A DNA stretch of 8,561 nt from Rickettsia typhi (GTDB lineage: Bacteria > Pseudomonadota > Gammaproteobacteria > Burkholderiales > Burkholderiaceae_C), in contig CALPPP020000042.1 in NCBI GenBank assembly GCA_943325485.2, positions 1 to 8,561 of the forward strand, given 5' to 3'. Below, piece after piece: positions 1 to 6,408 of this stretch (the first letter of the stretch is position 1; the number at the start of each line of letters is the position of its first letter). The position numbers and the translations under genes were made by a program. Below the pieces are notes generated by a model that had not been told where the DNA came from, did not search any database, and worked only from the letters and a program-made list of their open reading frames with translations.

Positions 1-526
1 GAGCAACCGTCCTGACACGGTGCTGGAAGGTTTGACTTCGCTCAAGCCCGTTATTGAAGGGGGTGTGGTCACTGCTGGCAACGCCAGCCAGTTGTCCGAT
101 GGCGCCAGTGCTTGCGTGGTGATGGATGCGGGTTTGGCGCAACGCCGTGGATTGCAAGCTTTAGGCATTTACCGCGGCATGACAGTGGCGGGATGTGCCC
201 CCGAAGAAATGGGCATCGGTCCCATTTACGCCGTCCCCAAACTGCTCAAGCAGCATGGTTTGAAGATTGACGATATTGGGCTGTGGGAATTGAACGAAGC
301 CTTTGCCTGCCAAGCCATTTACTGCCGCGATCAATTGGGCATCAACCCCGACATTTACAACGCCAACGGTGGCAGCATCTCCATCGGTCATCCCTATGGT
401 ATGACGGGTGCACGTTTGGTAGGTCATGCCCTGATTGAAGGCAAACGCCGCGGGGTGAAATATGTGGTGGTCACCATGTGCGTGGGCGGCGGCATGGGTG
501 CAGCAGGTTTGTTTGAGGTTGCTTGA
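1..526 (+). CDS. Thiolase / acetyl-CoA acyltransferase, C-terminal part (5' end outside window)
   Basis: Thiolase-family enzyme that condenses or cleaves acyl-CoA thioesters. The reading frame is open from base 2 and about 174 residues are visible, against about 390 for a full thiolase, so the N-terminal half with the nucleophilic cysteine lies upstream of the window. The visible part starts with an [13 protein letters not shown] segment. It then carries the three C-terminal signatures of the family: the NEAF motif (about 293-304), a GGSISIGHP motif whose histidine codon is at 389-391, and the final [14 protein letters not shown] block whose catalytic cysteine codon is at 479-481. It stops with TGA at 524-526. 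The methionine-like GTG at 20 is internal, not a start. A cyclase-family hydrolase follows 31 bp downstream on the same strand, suggesting a shared catabolic operon. The exact substrate (acetoacetyl-CoA, 3-oxoadipyl-CoA or other) cannot be told from this fragment. Confidence 0.93.
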   Translation, partial: SNRPDTVLEGLTSLKPVIEGGVVTAGNASQLSDGASACVVMDAGLAQRRGLQALGIYRGMTVAGCAPEEMGIGPIYAVPKLLKQHGLKIDDIGLWELNEAFACQAIYCRDQLGINPDIYNANGGSISIGHPYGMTGARLVGHALIEGKRRGVKYVVVTMCVGGGMGAAGLFEVA

Positions 527-544
527 AGAAGCCAGCGTTTGAAT

Positions 545-551
545 AAAGGGG
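545..551 (+). promoter_or_regulatory. Ribosome-binding site of the cyclase-family gene
   Basis: AAAGGGG lies 6 bases before the ATG at 558. It supports that start codon over any internal one. Confidence 0.6.
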
Positions 552-557
552 TTTGCC

Positions 558-1352
558 ATGCCACGACGTTTTGTTGATATCTCCATTTACCTTGAAAACG
601 ATGTGGTGAGCGATCCCCCTGCGTATGCGCCGCAGATCGAATACCTCACACACCAAAACACGGTGTCACAAATCGAGCCGTTTTTCCCCGGCTTGAAAAA
701 AGAAGACCTGCCCGATGGCGAGGGATGGGCGGTGGAGTTCGTCAAACTGTGTACCCACAACGGCACGCACTTGGATGCGCCTTACCACTATCACTCCACT
801 ATGGACAAGGCCAGCGGAGAAGCCAAACCTGCCATCACCATCGACGAGGTGCCGCTAGAGTGGTGCTTCCAGCCTGGTGTCAAGCTTGACTTTCGCCATT
901 TTCCCAATGGCCATGTGGTGACGGCCAAGGAAGTAGAAGCCGAACTCCAACGCATACAGCACACACTCAGTCCATTAGAAATTGTGGTGGTCAACACAGC
1001 CGCAGGTAAACGTTATGGCCAAGTCGATTACGTGGCGACAGGTTGCGGCATGGGCTACGAGGCCACCATGTATTTGCTCGAGCGAGGTGTGCGCTTAACC
1101 GGCACCGATGCTTGGAGTTGGGATGCGCCGTTTGTTCACACCGCGCAAAAATACGCCGAGACGGGCAATGCCTCGCTGATATGGGAAGGCCACAAGGCGG
1201 GCCGCGATATTGGCTATTGCCATTTAGAAAAGCTGCACAACTTGGAAGTACTGCCACCCAGTGGTTTTTACATCAGCTGTTTTCCCCACAAGATACGTGG
1301 CGCATCAGCGGGATGGACCCGCGCGGTAGCGATATTTGATGAACTAAGATAG
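558..1352 (+). CDS. Cyclase family protein (kynurenine formamidase-like metal-dependent hydrolase)
   Basis: A 264-residue protein of the cyclase/KynB superfamily (PF04199), probably a cytoplasmic metal-dependent hydrolase acting on amide or lactone-like bonds. The family signature HNGTHLDAPYHYH is at residues 67-79; His67, His71, Asp73 and His77 are the expected divalent-metal ligands. A second conserved region near residues 222-260 contains the HLEKLHNLEVLPP stretch and a PHKIRGASAGWTRAVAI end typical of the family. It is longer than classical bacterial KynB (about 210 residues), and no other kynurenine-pathway gene is visible, so kynurenine formamidase is not assigned. Isatin-hydrolase-like or other ring-opening activity is equally possible. 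The start at 558 is supported by AAAGGGG six bases upstream. It sits 31 bp after a thiolase and 23 bp before a small membrane protein, all on the same strand. Family membership is secure; substrate is unknown. Confidence 0.92.
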   Translation: MPRRFVDISIYLENDVVSDPPAYAPQIEYLTHQNTVSQIEPFFPGLKKEDLPDGEGWAVEFVKLCTHNGTHLDAPYHYHSTMDKASGEAKPAITIDEVPLEWCFQPGVKLDFRHFPNGHVVTAKEVEAELQRIQHTLSPLEIVVVNTAAGKRYGQVDYVATGCGMGYEATMYLLERGVRLTGTDAWSWDAPFVHTAQKYAETGNASLIWEGHKAGRDIGYCHLEKLHNLEVLPPSGFYISCFPHKIRGASAGWTRAVAIFDELR

Positions 1353-1365
1353 CAGTCTTGATTTC

Positions 1366-1369
1366 GGAG
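1366..1369 (+). promoter_or_regulatory. Ribosome-binding site of the small membrane protein gene
   Basis: GGAG lies 6 bases before the ATG at 1376. It is one of the best reasons to accept this unrecognised gene as real. Confidence 0.55.
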
Positions 1370-1375
1370 TTGTAG

Positions 1376-1798
1376 ATGGAATTTCACGAGCCAGATTGGT
1401 GTCAGGTACTGGGTCGGGTGGAAAAACGGCTTTTGCACACCCTGGCGTGGGGCCTTTTTGCGGTTTGGTGCGCCTACCTTTGGAGAGAAGGGTGGATTGA
1501 CCAATGGTCGCTCTTCCCCTTGCCCGAAGTTTGGCAAGATGAACATTCATGGGCGATAGGCTTGCAGTCCGGTGGCTTGGTGCTGAGCTACGGACTGAGC
1601 TATCTTTTGGTGATGTTGTTATTTGCTGGTCTTCCCCGCGCAAAGGACCGTACAGATTGGTTGCTGTTCCAAACCGCTGCGCGTGAAGACATCTTGGCGC
1701 GGCGCAAAGCGGCGCTGCAAGCCCAAAGAGAGTTGGAAGTTTTGGAAGAGGTCACGCTCACCGAAATCTCGCCAGCGCCCAACGCGGGTAAAACTTAA
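1376..1798 (+). CDS. Hypothetical two-helix membrane protein
   Basis: A 140-residue protein that I do not recognise. Two hydrophobic segments, about residues 21-36 and 62-84, are likely transmembrane helices. They are separated by a short Trp-rich loop with acidic residues (about 37-61). After the second helix comes a charged segment, about residues 87-126, rich in Arg, Lys, Glu, Ala and Leu, that looks helical and may form a cytoplasmic coiled coil. A short low-complexity tail follows. A GGAG ribosome-binding site sits six bases before the ATG, and the gene follows the cyclase gene by 23 bp, so it is probably co-transcribed with it. Its TAA stop (1796-1798) interlocks with the stop of the convergent pirin gene. 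Codon use and G+C resemble the neighbours. Function is unknown; a role linked to the cyclase or thiolase would be a guess from position only. Confidence 0.75.
   Translation: MEFHEPDWCQVLGRVEKRLLHTLAWGLFAVWCAYLWREGWIDQWSLFPLPEVWQDEHSWAIGLQSGGLVLSYGLSYLLVMLLFAGLPRAKDRTDWLLFQTAAREDILARRKAALQAQRELEVLEEVTLTEISPAPNAGKT
1795..1798. other. Interlocked convergent stop codons (TTAA)
   Basis: The palindrome TTAA holds the TAA stop of the + strand membrane-protein gene (1796-1798) and the TAA stop of the - strand pirin gene (1795-1797). The two operons therefore converge with no intergenic space. No hairpin plus T-run terminator is visible around it. Confidence 0.85.
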
Positions 1799-2811
1799 CG
1801 CTCCTCGAGCTTTCCATCGGCGTGCAAGGCAAAACGCCCCTTGTCGCGGGGGTGCACAGGGTCTGGGCCTGTCCAAGGCCAGCCGCCAAATTCTGTGCGG
1901 CGGTAGTCCTCAAACGCTTGTTCTATTTCAGCCCTTGTGTTCATCACAAACGGCCCATATTGCGCCACCGGTTCGGCAATCGGTCTGCCTTGCAGCATCA
2001 GCAACTCGCTAGGGCTGTCGCCATTGATGATTTCAATCTCTTCTTGCGCACGAACCTCAACCGCAGATTTCACAGGGATGGGCTGATCAGCCATGCGCAA
2101 GCCCTCACCCTGAAACACATACCACTGCCGGCGCGTTCCCACCTGCGCTGCGGGAGGCGTCCAGCGTGCGCCTGCGGCCATTTTGACTGTGAAGATGGCC
2201 ACATCCGCATGGGCTTGGCTGGCCCACGAGTCGGGCGGCGGCGCTAAACCTTGGGCTTGGTCCAAGCTGCCTGCCACCACACGGATGTCGGTGGTCAAAC
2301 CTTGGGCGTCCACATGGTGAACGTCTTGAATTTGTTCGCCCCACAGCATGGTGAAGTGGGGTTTGACCATTTTGTGGCTGGCCGGCAGGTTGAGCCAAAT
2401 TTGAAACAGCTCGGCGGTGTTGGCTTGGTCGGTATGGCGCAAGGGAAACATTTCGCAATGCACGATGCCTTGGCCAGCGGTCAGCCATTGCACGTCGCCT
2501 GGACCAAAACGGGCGGTGGCACCCAGTGAGTCGGAGTGATCGATATGGCCTTGGCGAACGATGGTGACGGTTTCAAAGCCGCGGTGGGGGTGCGCGGGAA
2601 AACCTGGGATGGTCATGCCGTGGTACATGCTCCAGCCGTCTTTGCCCGCAAAGTCTTGGCCGAGGTTGCGCCCTGCCAAAGAGGCTGCTGGCCCCATAGA
2701 AGCATTACCTTGAGGGTAATGGTCTAGGTGGTGAACGCAAAACAAAAACGGATCGATGGTTTGCCACGGAAACCCCAAGGGCGCGATGCGAAGAATGGAT
2801 GAGGTGCTCAT
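1795..2811 (-). CDS. Pirin family protein
   Basis: A 338-residue bicupin of the pirin family. Family members are non-haem iron proteins; some have quercetinase activity and others act as redox-linked regulators. The N-terminal pirin domain (PF02678) carries HPHRGFET at residues 74-81 and HCEM at 118-121. His74, His76, His118 and Glu120 match the four metal ligands known in human pirin and YhhW, so a metal-bound cupin is expected. The C-terminal pirin domain (PF05726) is recognised from a GRPIAEPVAQYGPFVMNT stretch at about 275-292 followed by the DYRRTEFGG motif. It is somewhat longer than many bacterial pirins (230-300 residues), mostly through linker regions. I chose the ATG at 2811 because it forms a 4-bp ATGA overlap with the stop of the gene before it; a TTG at 2820 would add only three residues and has no ribosome-binding site. 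It is the last gene of the - strand block. The actual substrate cannot be seen. Confidence 0.94.
   Translation of the reverse strand: MSTSSILRIAPLGFPWQTIDPFLFCVHHLDHYPQGNASMGPAASLAGRNLGQDFAGKDGWSMYHGMTIPGFPAHPHRGFETVTIVRQGHIDHSDSLGATARFGPGDVQWLTAGQGIVHCEMFPLRHTDQANTAELFQIWLNLPASHKMVKPHFTMLWGEQIQDVHHVDAQGLTTDIRVVAGSLDQAQGLAPPPDSWASQAHADVAIFTVKMAAGARWTPPAAQVGTRRQWYVFQGEGLRMADQPIPVKSAVEVRAQEEIEIINGDSPSELLMLQGRPIAEPVAQYGPFVMNTRAEIEQAFEDYRRTEFGGWPWTGPDPVHPRDKGRFALHADGKLEER
2808..2811 (-). promoter_or_regulatory. ATGA stop/start overlap, exported protein 2 to pirin
   Basis: On the - strand ATGA contains the pirin ATG (2811-2809) and the TGA stop (2810-2808) of the exported-protein gene. No Shine-Dalgarno sequence precedes it, so re-initiation by the terminating ribosome is likely. 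Confidence 0.75.
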
Positions 2812-3182
2812 GGTTTGCAAAGTTGGGTCATGAGTTGGTCGAATACGCTGCCCGGCGGGGGATGAATCAGCTGCGTACCGGGGTAGGTGTTGCGCAGGAT
2901 GGAGCCGCGAGCCATGTGGTCGTTGAAGACCACAATATTGATGTCACGCATACGCTGTTGTGGGCAATCGAACTCGAGCATGGTTTTCACCGACAGCACG
3001 CCAAACGCACCCACGGGTGTGTGGTGGTCGAACAAGGTCCAAGCACGGACCATGGGGCTGGTTTGCACCAACTGGCTTTCAAGATACCAATCGCCGTCGT
3101 CAGCTTTGGCAAAGCTTTGCCATTCGGCGTGAGCCAGGCCGCACCAACATATCAGGAGCAGCATTGACAGGTGTTTTTTCAT
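2808..3182 (-). CDS. Small exported Adhesin_E-like protein (copy 2)
   Basis: A 124-residue protein with a clear signal peptide: MKKH, then a hydrophobic core, then GLAHA with predicted cleavage after residue 19. The mature part is about 105 residues. It resembles the small periplasmic/surface proteins grouped as surface-adhesin protein E-like (PF16747): Trp at the start of the mature chain, an AW-L-D motif at 47-51, a DC--QR-R motif at 72-79, and a C-terminal Cys122. Cys73 and Cys122 could form a disulfide. Another gene of this operon (6409-6870) encodes a related protein with the same 49-residue cysteine spacing. The start at 3182 was chosen because it gives a proper signal peptide and a 4-bp ATGA overlap with the SDR stop; a longer frame from 3218 would put twelve residues in front of the lysines. 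Function is unknown; the family assignment is by motif resemblance only. Confidence 0.82.
   Translation of the reverse strand: MKKHLSMLLLICWCGLAHAEWQSFAKADDGDWYLESQLVQTSPMVRAWTLFDHHTPVGAFGVLSVKTMLEFDCPQQRMRDINIVVFNDHMARGSILRNTYPGTQLIHPPPGSVFDQLMTQLCKP
3179..3182 (-). promoter_or_regulatory. ATGA stop/start overlap, SDR to exported protein 2
   Basis: ATGA on the - strand joins the start at 3182 to the TGA stop of the SDR gene (3181-3179). This decides the start of the exported protein and implies translational coupling. Confidence 0.75.
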
Positions 3183-4045
3183 GAAGCTGCTTTCGCCCAT
3201 TGCAGGGATTGGTTCCACAGTTGTTCAGCCAATTGCGCATCTTGTGCAATGCGCGATGGGGTTTTGATTCGGGATTGATCGTAGTACAAGCCGCTTTCAC
3301 TGGCCGGTGCTTGCAAGGCGCAGTGGAGCGTGGTTTGCGCTCCTTGCTCGGGGGTAAGCAGTCCACGCAAGCGCAACAAGGGTCTCAAGAAACCTGGCAC
3401 TTCACGCCACACCTCGGTGTCAACCACGCCAGGGTGCAGTGAATACGTCGATACCCCTGTGCCAGCCAATACCTTGGCCAAATGGGCGCTGAACAAAATA
3501 TTGGCCAACTTGGACACGCCGTATTCGCGGGTTCCGGTGAGGCTGCGGGTGGGTTGTTGCAAGCTTGGCCAATCCAAGCCTTGGTAGGCCATCAGGTGCG
3601 CCCGGCTCGCCACCGTCACCACTCTGGCTGGCGCACTGGCCTTGAGGGTGTCAAGCAGCAATTGGGTGAATAAAAAATGTCCCAGGTGGTTCACCCCGAA
3701 AGCCATCTCGAAGCCTTGACGGGTTTGCCCTTTGAGGCCAGCCAAACCCGCATTGTTGACAAGCAGGTGCAAGGGCAGTTGACGCGCCAAAAAAAGTGCC
3801 GCACATTCGCGCACCGAGGTCAAATCGTCAAGTTGTAACGGAAGGAAAAAGGCGCTGTTGGGGTTGCCAGTCAATGCGTGAATGTCATCGATCACGGCTT
3901 GGGTACGCTGGGCCGAGCGACCCGCCAAAAACACGGTGTAGCCTTGCTGGGCCAAACGCACAGCGGTGACGCGACCGATACCGATATTGGCACCGGTGAT
4001 CAGGGCAACACGTTCTTTGCGGGAGAAGGAATGGTTGGCGCTCAT
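3179..4045 (-). CDS. Short-chain dehydrogenase/reductase, retinol dehydrogenase-like
   Basis: A 288-residue classical-fold SDR that would catalyse NAD(P)-dependent oxidation or reduction of a carbonyl/alcohol, probably in the cytoplasm. The cofactor motif TGANIGIG is at residues 17-24, NNAG at 97-100, the catalytic serine at 147 (VASRAH), and the catalytic YGVSK at 175-179. A HPGVVDTE stretch (204-211) and the NHLGHF motif (119-124) resemble the retinol dehydrogenase/WWOX-like branch. The Arg in AGRS at the end of the second strand (residue 43) suggests NADP(H) preference; this is inference. The start ATG overlaps the response-regulator stop as ATGA, and no ribosome-binding site is visible, so translation is probably coupled. 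It lies between a two-component system and an exported protein plus pirin. The substrate is not predictable from sequence. Confidence 0.94.
   Translation of the reverse strand: MSANHSFSRKERVALITGANIGIGRVTAVRLAQQGYTVFLAGRSAQRTQAVIDDIHALTGNPNSAFFLPLQLDDLTSVRECAALFLARQLPLHLLVNNAGLAGLKGQTRQGFEMAFGVNHLGHFLFTQLLLDTLKASAPARVVTVASRAHLMAYQGLDWPSLQQPTRSLTGTREYGVSKLANILFSAHLAKVLAGTGVSTYSLHPGVVDTEVWREVPGFLRPLLRLRGLLTPEQGAQTTLHCALQAPASESGLYYDQSRIKTPSRIAQDAQLAEQLWNQSLQWAKAAS
4042..4045 (-). promoter_or_regulatory. ATGA stop/start overlap, response regulator to SDR
   Basis: On the - strand the ATG of the SDR (4045-4043) overlaps the TGA stop of the response regulator (4044-4042). This is the first of three successive ATGA junctions in this operon. 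Confidence 0.75.
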
Positions 4046-4689
4046 GGGTTGGTGTCGTCGAGCAATCCATGGCGCATGGCGAGCAGTGTCATCTCGGATT
4101 GGTTGCTGAGTTGAAGTTTGAGTTTGACCTTGTACAGGTGAGTGCCAACCGTTGAGGCAGACAAACCCAAAGTTTGGGAAATGTCCAGCACCGAGCGCCC
4201 TTTGGCCAGCGCCAAAAAGACCTCGAATTCGCGCGGGGAGAGCTTGTCGATGTAGTGTGAATCGCTGCTGTTTTGCTGGTTGGCCATGCGTTGCGCAATG
4301 ATGGGATCGATAAAGCGCTGGTGACGCGCCACCATGCGCAAGGCGTCGATCAACACCTCGGGGGCCGTGCGTTTGGACAAATAGCCCAAAGCACCTGCTT
4401 GTAATGCTCTTTTCGCATAGCTGCTGTCTTCGTGAGCCGACAAGGCCAAGATGCGAGCCTGAGGGTCCAGCGCCAACAAGCGTTTGCTTGCTTCAATGCC
4501 GCCCATGCCCGCCATGGCGATGTCCATCACCACCACGTCAGGGCGATGCAGGGTGTACAGCGGCAGGGCCTCTTCGCCGCTGTTGGCCTCGGCGACCACA
4601 TCCACGTCATCCCAAGTTTGCAGCAGTACTTTGAAACCGCTGCGCACCACGGCGTGATCGTCTACCAAAAGAAGTGTCAATTTAGCCAT
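4042..4689 (-). CDS. NarL/FixJ-family response regulator (LuxR-type DNA-binding)
   Basis: A 215-residue transcription regulator and the likely partner of the kinase encoded just before it. The receiver domain spans about residues 3-118, with the acidic pair Asp10-Asp11, the phosphoacceptor Asp56 in VVVMD, Ser84 at the switch position, and Lys106 in the GYLSK motif. All key phosphorylation residues are present. The C-terminal LuxR-type helix-turn-helix spans about 149-200, beginning LSPREFEVF and containing the recognition-helix region SASTVGTHLYKVK. The usual length for this family is 205-220, so it is complete. Its ATG (4689) lies inside the 3' end of the kinase gene, an 8-bp overlap, and its stop overlaps the SDR start. 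No strong ribosome-binding site is seen. Targets are unknown; the downstream SDR, exported protein and pirin, or its own operon, are candidates by position only. Confidence 0.96.
   Translation of the reverse strand: MAKLTLLLVDDHAVVRSGFKVLLQTWDDVDVVAEANSGEEALPLYTLHRPDVVVMDIAMAGMGGIEASKRLLALDPQARILALSAHEDSSYAKRALQAGALGYLSKRTAPEVLIDALRMVARHQRFIDPIIAQRMANQQNSSDSHYIDKLSPREFEVFLALAKGRSVLDISQTLGLSASTVGTHLYKVKLKLQLSNQSEMTLLAMRHGLLDDTNP
4682..4689 (-). promoter_or_regulatory. 8-bp kinase/regulator gene overlap
   Basis: The regulator ATG (4689-4687) lies five codon-frame bases before the end of the kinase gene, whose TAA stop is at 4684-4682. This arrangement is common in cognate kinase-regulator pairs and supports coupled translation at similar levels. 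Confidence 0.7.
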
Positions 4690-6040
4690 GTGCTGGATTG
4701 TGGCTCAGCGGCAGTACTGCCCACACGCGAACACCCGAGGGCTGTAAGGACTCGAAGCTGAATGACCCGCCCAGCCCTTGGGCTCGCTCTCGCATACCGA
4801 TGACGCCGTATTGGCCGGAATCTGCCCAATCAGGGGTGGCACCCTTGCCGTTGTCGCTGACGTCGATGTGCAGGTGTTGTGCATGTGCAGACAAGACGAT
4901 GGTGATCTGGCTGGCTTGAGCATGTCGCAATGCGTTGTTCAGTGACTCTTGCACGATGCGGTAGGTGGCAGTGGCCAAACTGGGCTCAATGTCTTCTAGC
5001 GGCGAGTGCAGTTCCAAATGGATGCGCGTATCGGTGTGGCGGCTGCGCGCATCTTCCACCAAATCTTGCAATGCATCTTGCAGCCCAAAGCGATCCAGCG
5101 CAAGGGGGCGCAGTTTGCTCACCAGTTGATGCACCTCTTCGTAAATCGCGTCAGCACTGTCTATCACCATGCGGGCCGCTTGTTCGGTATGTGCATCCAC
5201 GCCCTGGGCTCGCAGCACCATGGCCTGCCCCAAGCTTTTGATGGCCGTGACCTGTTGGCCCAATTCGTCGTGCAGTTCTCTGGCGATTTGGCCACGCACT
5301 TCTTCAATGCGGGTTTGTATGACCTGGGTGAGTTCGCGGTTTTGCGCCAGCGCCAAGGTGGCTTCACGCGCTTGGGTTTGCGCTGAAATACCCTCTTGTA
5401 CCGACTGCGCCATGGCGTTGAAGGCTTCCCCCATGACCTTGGCTTCTTTGCCATGCATGGGGGGCAGTCGGGTGCCGTAACTGCCGCCCTCCATGGCTTG
5501 CAGACCTTGCACAACCTTTTGCAACGGTTGCATAGCCCGCCCGACCAACACAAACACCAGGGCATTGCCCAACAAAAACCCTGCAATGACGGTCAGGACC
5601 ATGGGTTTGAAGTCGTCCCAGCCATCCAAAATGGCTCTGGAGGGGTCGGCGCGCAGCAACAAGAGGCCATCAGAGACAGGTATTTCGCGGGTCTGCACCA
5701 AGGGCGAAACAATGCCTGTGTACCAGTCAGGGGCATCGCGTCCGGCTTTGTAAACAGGTGGTGGCGAGCGGTAAACCACAGCGTCTTGCGTGTTGCGAAG
5801 TTCGATTTCGTTGGCGCGTACTCGGCCTACTGTGGCGAGAAATTGCGCCATGTCTTCGAGCGAGCTGTTGCGTGAACCCGCTTGCAAGCGCGACAGCAGT
5901 TGCGTGGCGACGATGCTGGCGCCTTCCATCTCCTCGCGAACGCTTTGGCGGGTGTTATCGAGTTGCAAATAAATCAGCAAGGACGCAAATGCGGCCAAGA
6001 GCACGCCCATGATCAGGTTGATTTGTAGGCGCAGTCCCAT
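4682..6040 (-). CDS. Membrane sensor histidine kinase, NarX/UhpB type (HisKA_3)
   Basis: A 452-residue inner-membrane sensor kinase. TM1 is at about residues 7-26 and TM2 at about 147-167, enclosing a periplasmic region of about 120 residues. That region resembles the LapD/MoxY-type N-terminal domain: an IELRNTQDAVVYR stretch near 79-91, then a DAPDWYTGIVSP stretch near 102-113. This domain assignment is tentative. A HAMP linker follows (about 168-220). The HisKA_3 dimerisation domain has the H-box ARELHDELGQ with the phosphoacceptor His257. The ATPase domain shows the N-box RIVQESLNNALRHA (361-374), the DNGKG box (396-400) and the GVIGMRERAQGLGG lid region (412-425). I chose ATG 6040, directly before TM1 and 11 bp after the upstream stop. 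A TTG at 6109 would add 23 polar residues and overlap the sulfurtransferase gene. The Shine-Dalgarno sequence is weak at 6040, so coupling to the upstream gene is possible. It shares 8 bp with the regulator gene. The signal sensed is unknown. Confidence 0.94.
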   Translation of the reverse strand: MGLRLQINLIMGVLLAAFASLLIYLQLDNTRQSVREEMEGASIVATQLLSRLQAGSRNSSLEDMAQFLATVGRVRANEIELRNTQDAVVYRSPPPVYKAGRDAPDWYTGIVSPLVQTREIPVSDGLLLLRADPSRAILDGWDDFKPMVLTVIAGFLLGNALVFVLVGRAMQPLQKVVQGLQAMEGGSYGTRLPPMHGKEAKVMGEAFNAMAQSVQEGISAQTQAREATLALAQNRELTQVIQTRIEEVRGQIARELHDELGQQVTAIKSLGQAMVLRAQGVDAHTEQAARMVIDSADAIYEEVHQLVSKLRPLALDRFGLQDALQDLVEDARSRHTDTRIHLELHSPLEDIEPSLATATYRIVQESLNNALRHAQASQITIVLSAHAQHLHIDVSDNGKGATPDWADSGQYGVIGMRERAQGLGGSFSFESLQPSGVRVWAVLPLSHNPAHG

Positions 6041-6051
6041 AGCAGGGGCGC

Positions 6052-6390
6052 TCAGTCGCTGGCAGCGCCCATCATCCACAGCTGGGTTGAGCGTGCACCG
6101 CTGCGGCAAAACGCCAGCACCGGGTTGGGGGCAGACTTGACCAACTCAGCCATGTGCTGCACTTGTTCGGCAGTGATGCTGCCGCTGATGACAGGCAGGT
6201 AGTGGTAGGTCAGGCCAACCGCTTCTGCCGCCGCTTGCATTTGTGCGGAGGTGGGTTGATCTGGGCCACCCTCCATGTCAGGGCGGTTGTTGATGACGGT
6301 GCGAAAACCATGACTGGCAATCGCCGTCATGTGCTCAGGCGCGAGTTGTGGGGCAGTGGAGAAATTGGCGTTGTGTTGGGTGACTTGCAT
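6052..6390 (-). CDS. DUF442 / TIGR01244-type sulfurtransferase
   Basis: A 112-residue single-domain protein of the DUF442 family (PF04273, TIGR01244), which has a phosphatase-like fold. The C-terminal active-site loop is CRSGAR at residues 95-100, following the hydrophobic strand PVLAF. Cysteine to arginine spacing is C-x4-R, the rhodanese-type six-residue loop, not the C-x5-R of tyrosine phosphatases, so persulfide transfer is favoured over phosphatase activity. Other family marks are GFRTVINNRPDME (28-40) and the HYLPV strand (63-67). In known BigR-Blh systems this domain works with a persulfide dioxygenase in sulfide detoxification; no such partner is visible here. A good ribosome-binding site, AGGAA at 6397-6401, sits six bases before the ATG. 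It follows exported protein 1 by 18 bp and precedes the kinase by 11 bp, so it is very likely co-transcribed with both. Confidence 0.9.
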   Translation of the reverse strand: MQVTQHNANFSTAPQLAPEHMTAIASHGFRTVINNRPDMEGGPDQPTSAQMQAAAEAVGLTYHYLPVISGSITAEQVQHMAELVKSAPNPVLAFCRSGARSTQLWMMGAASD

Positions 6391-6396
6391 GAAAGA

Positions 6397-6401
6397 TTCC
6401 T
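6397..6401 (-). promoter_or_regulatory. Ribosome-binding site of the sulfurtransferase gene
   Basis: On the - strand AGGAA ends six bases before the ATG at 6390. It is one of the two clear Shine-Dalgarno sequences in this operon, and suggests independent translation initiation here. Confidence 0.6.
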
Positions 6402-6408
6402 GTGATGT

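Noticed and set aside
1623..2012. Open frame of 129 codons on the + strand across the convergent junction
   Set aside because: It overlaps both the membrane-protein gene and the pirin C-terminus in other frames. Its product is Arg/Ser/Cys-rich without a domain, and no ribosome-binding site was noted.
5396..5875. Open frame of 159 codons on the + strand opposite the kinase
   Set aside because: The - strand frame encodes a complete histidine kinase. The + strand product has low-complexity composition typical of shadow frames and no family features.
6041..6109. Longer kinase start at the TTG at 6109
   Set aside because: It would add 23 polar, non-conserved residues before the first membrane helix and overlap the sulfurtransferase gene. 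ATG 6040 places the helix right at the N-terminus as usual for such kinases.
6052..6390. Protein tyrosine phosphatase assignment for the DUF442 protein
   Set aside because: The active loop is C-x4-R, one residue shorter than the C-x5-R loop needed for the phosphatase P-loop.
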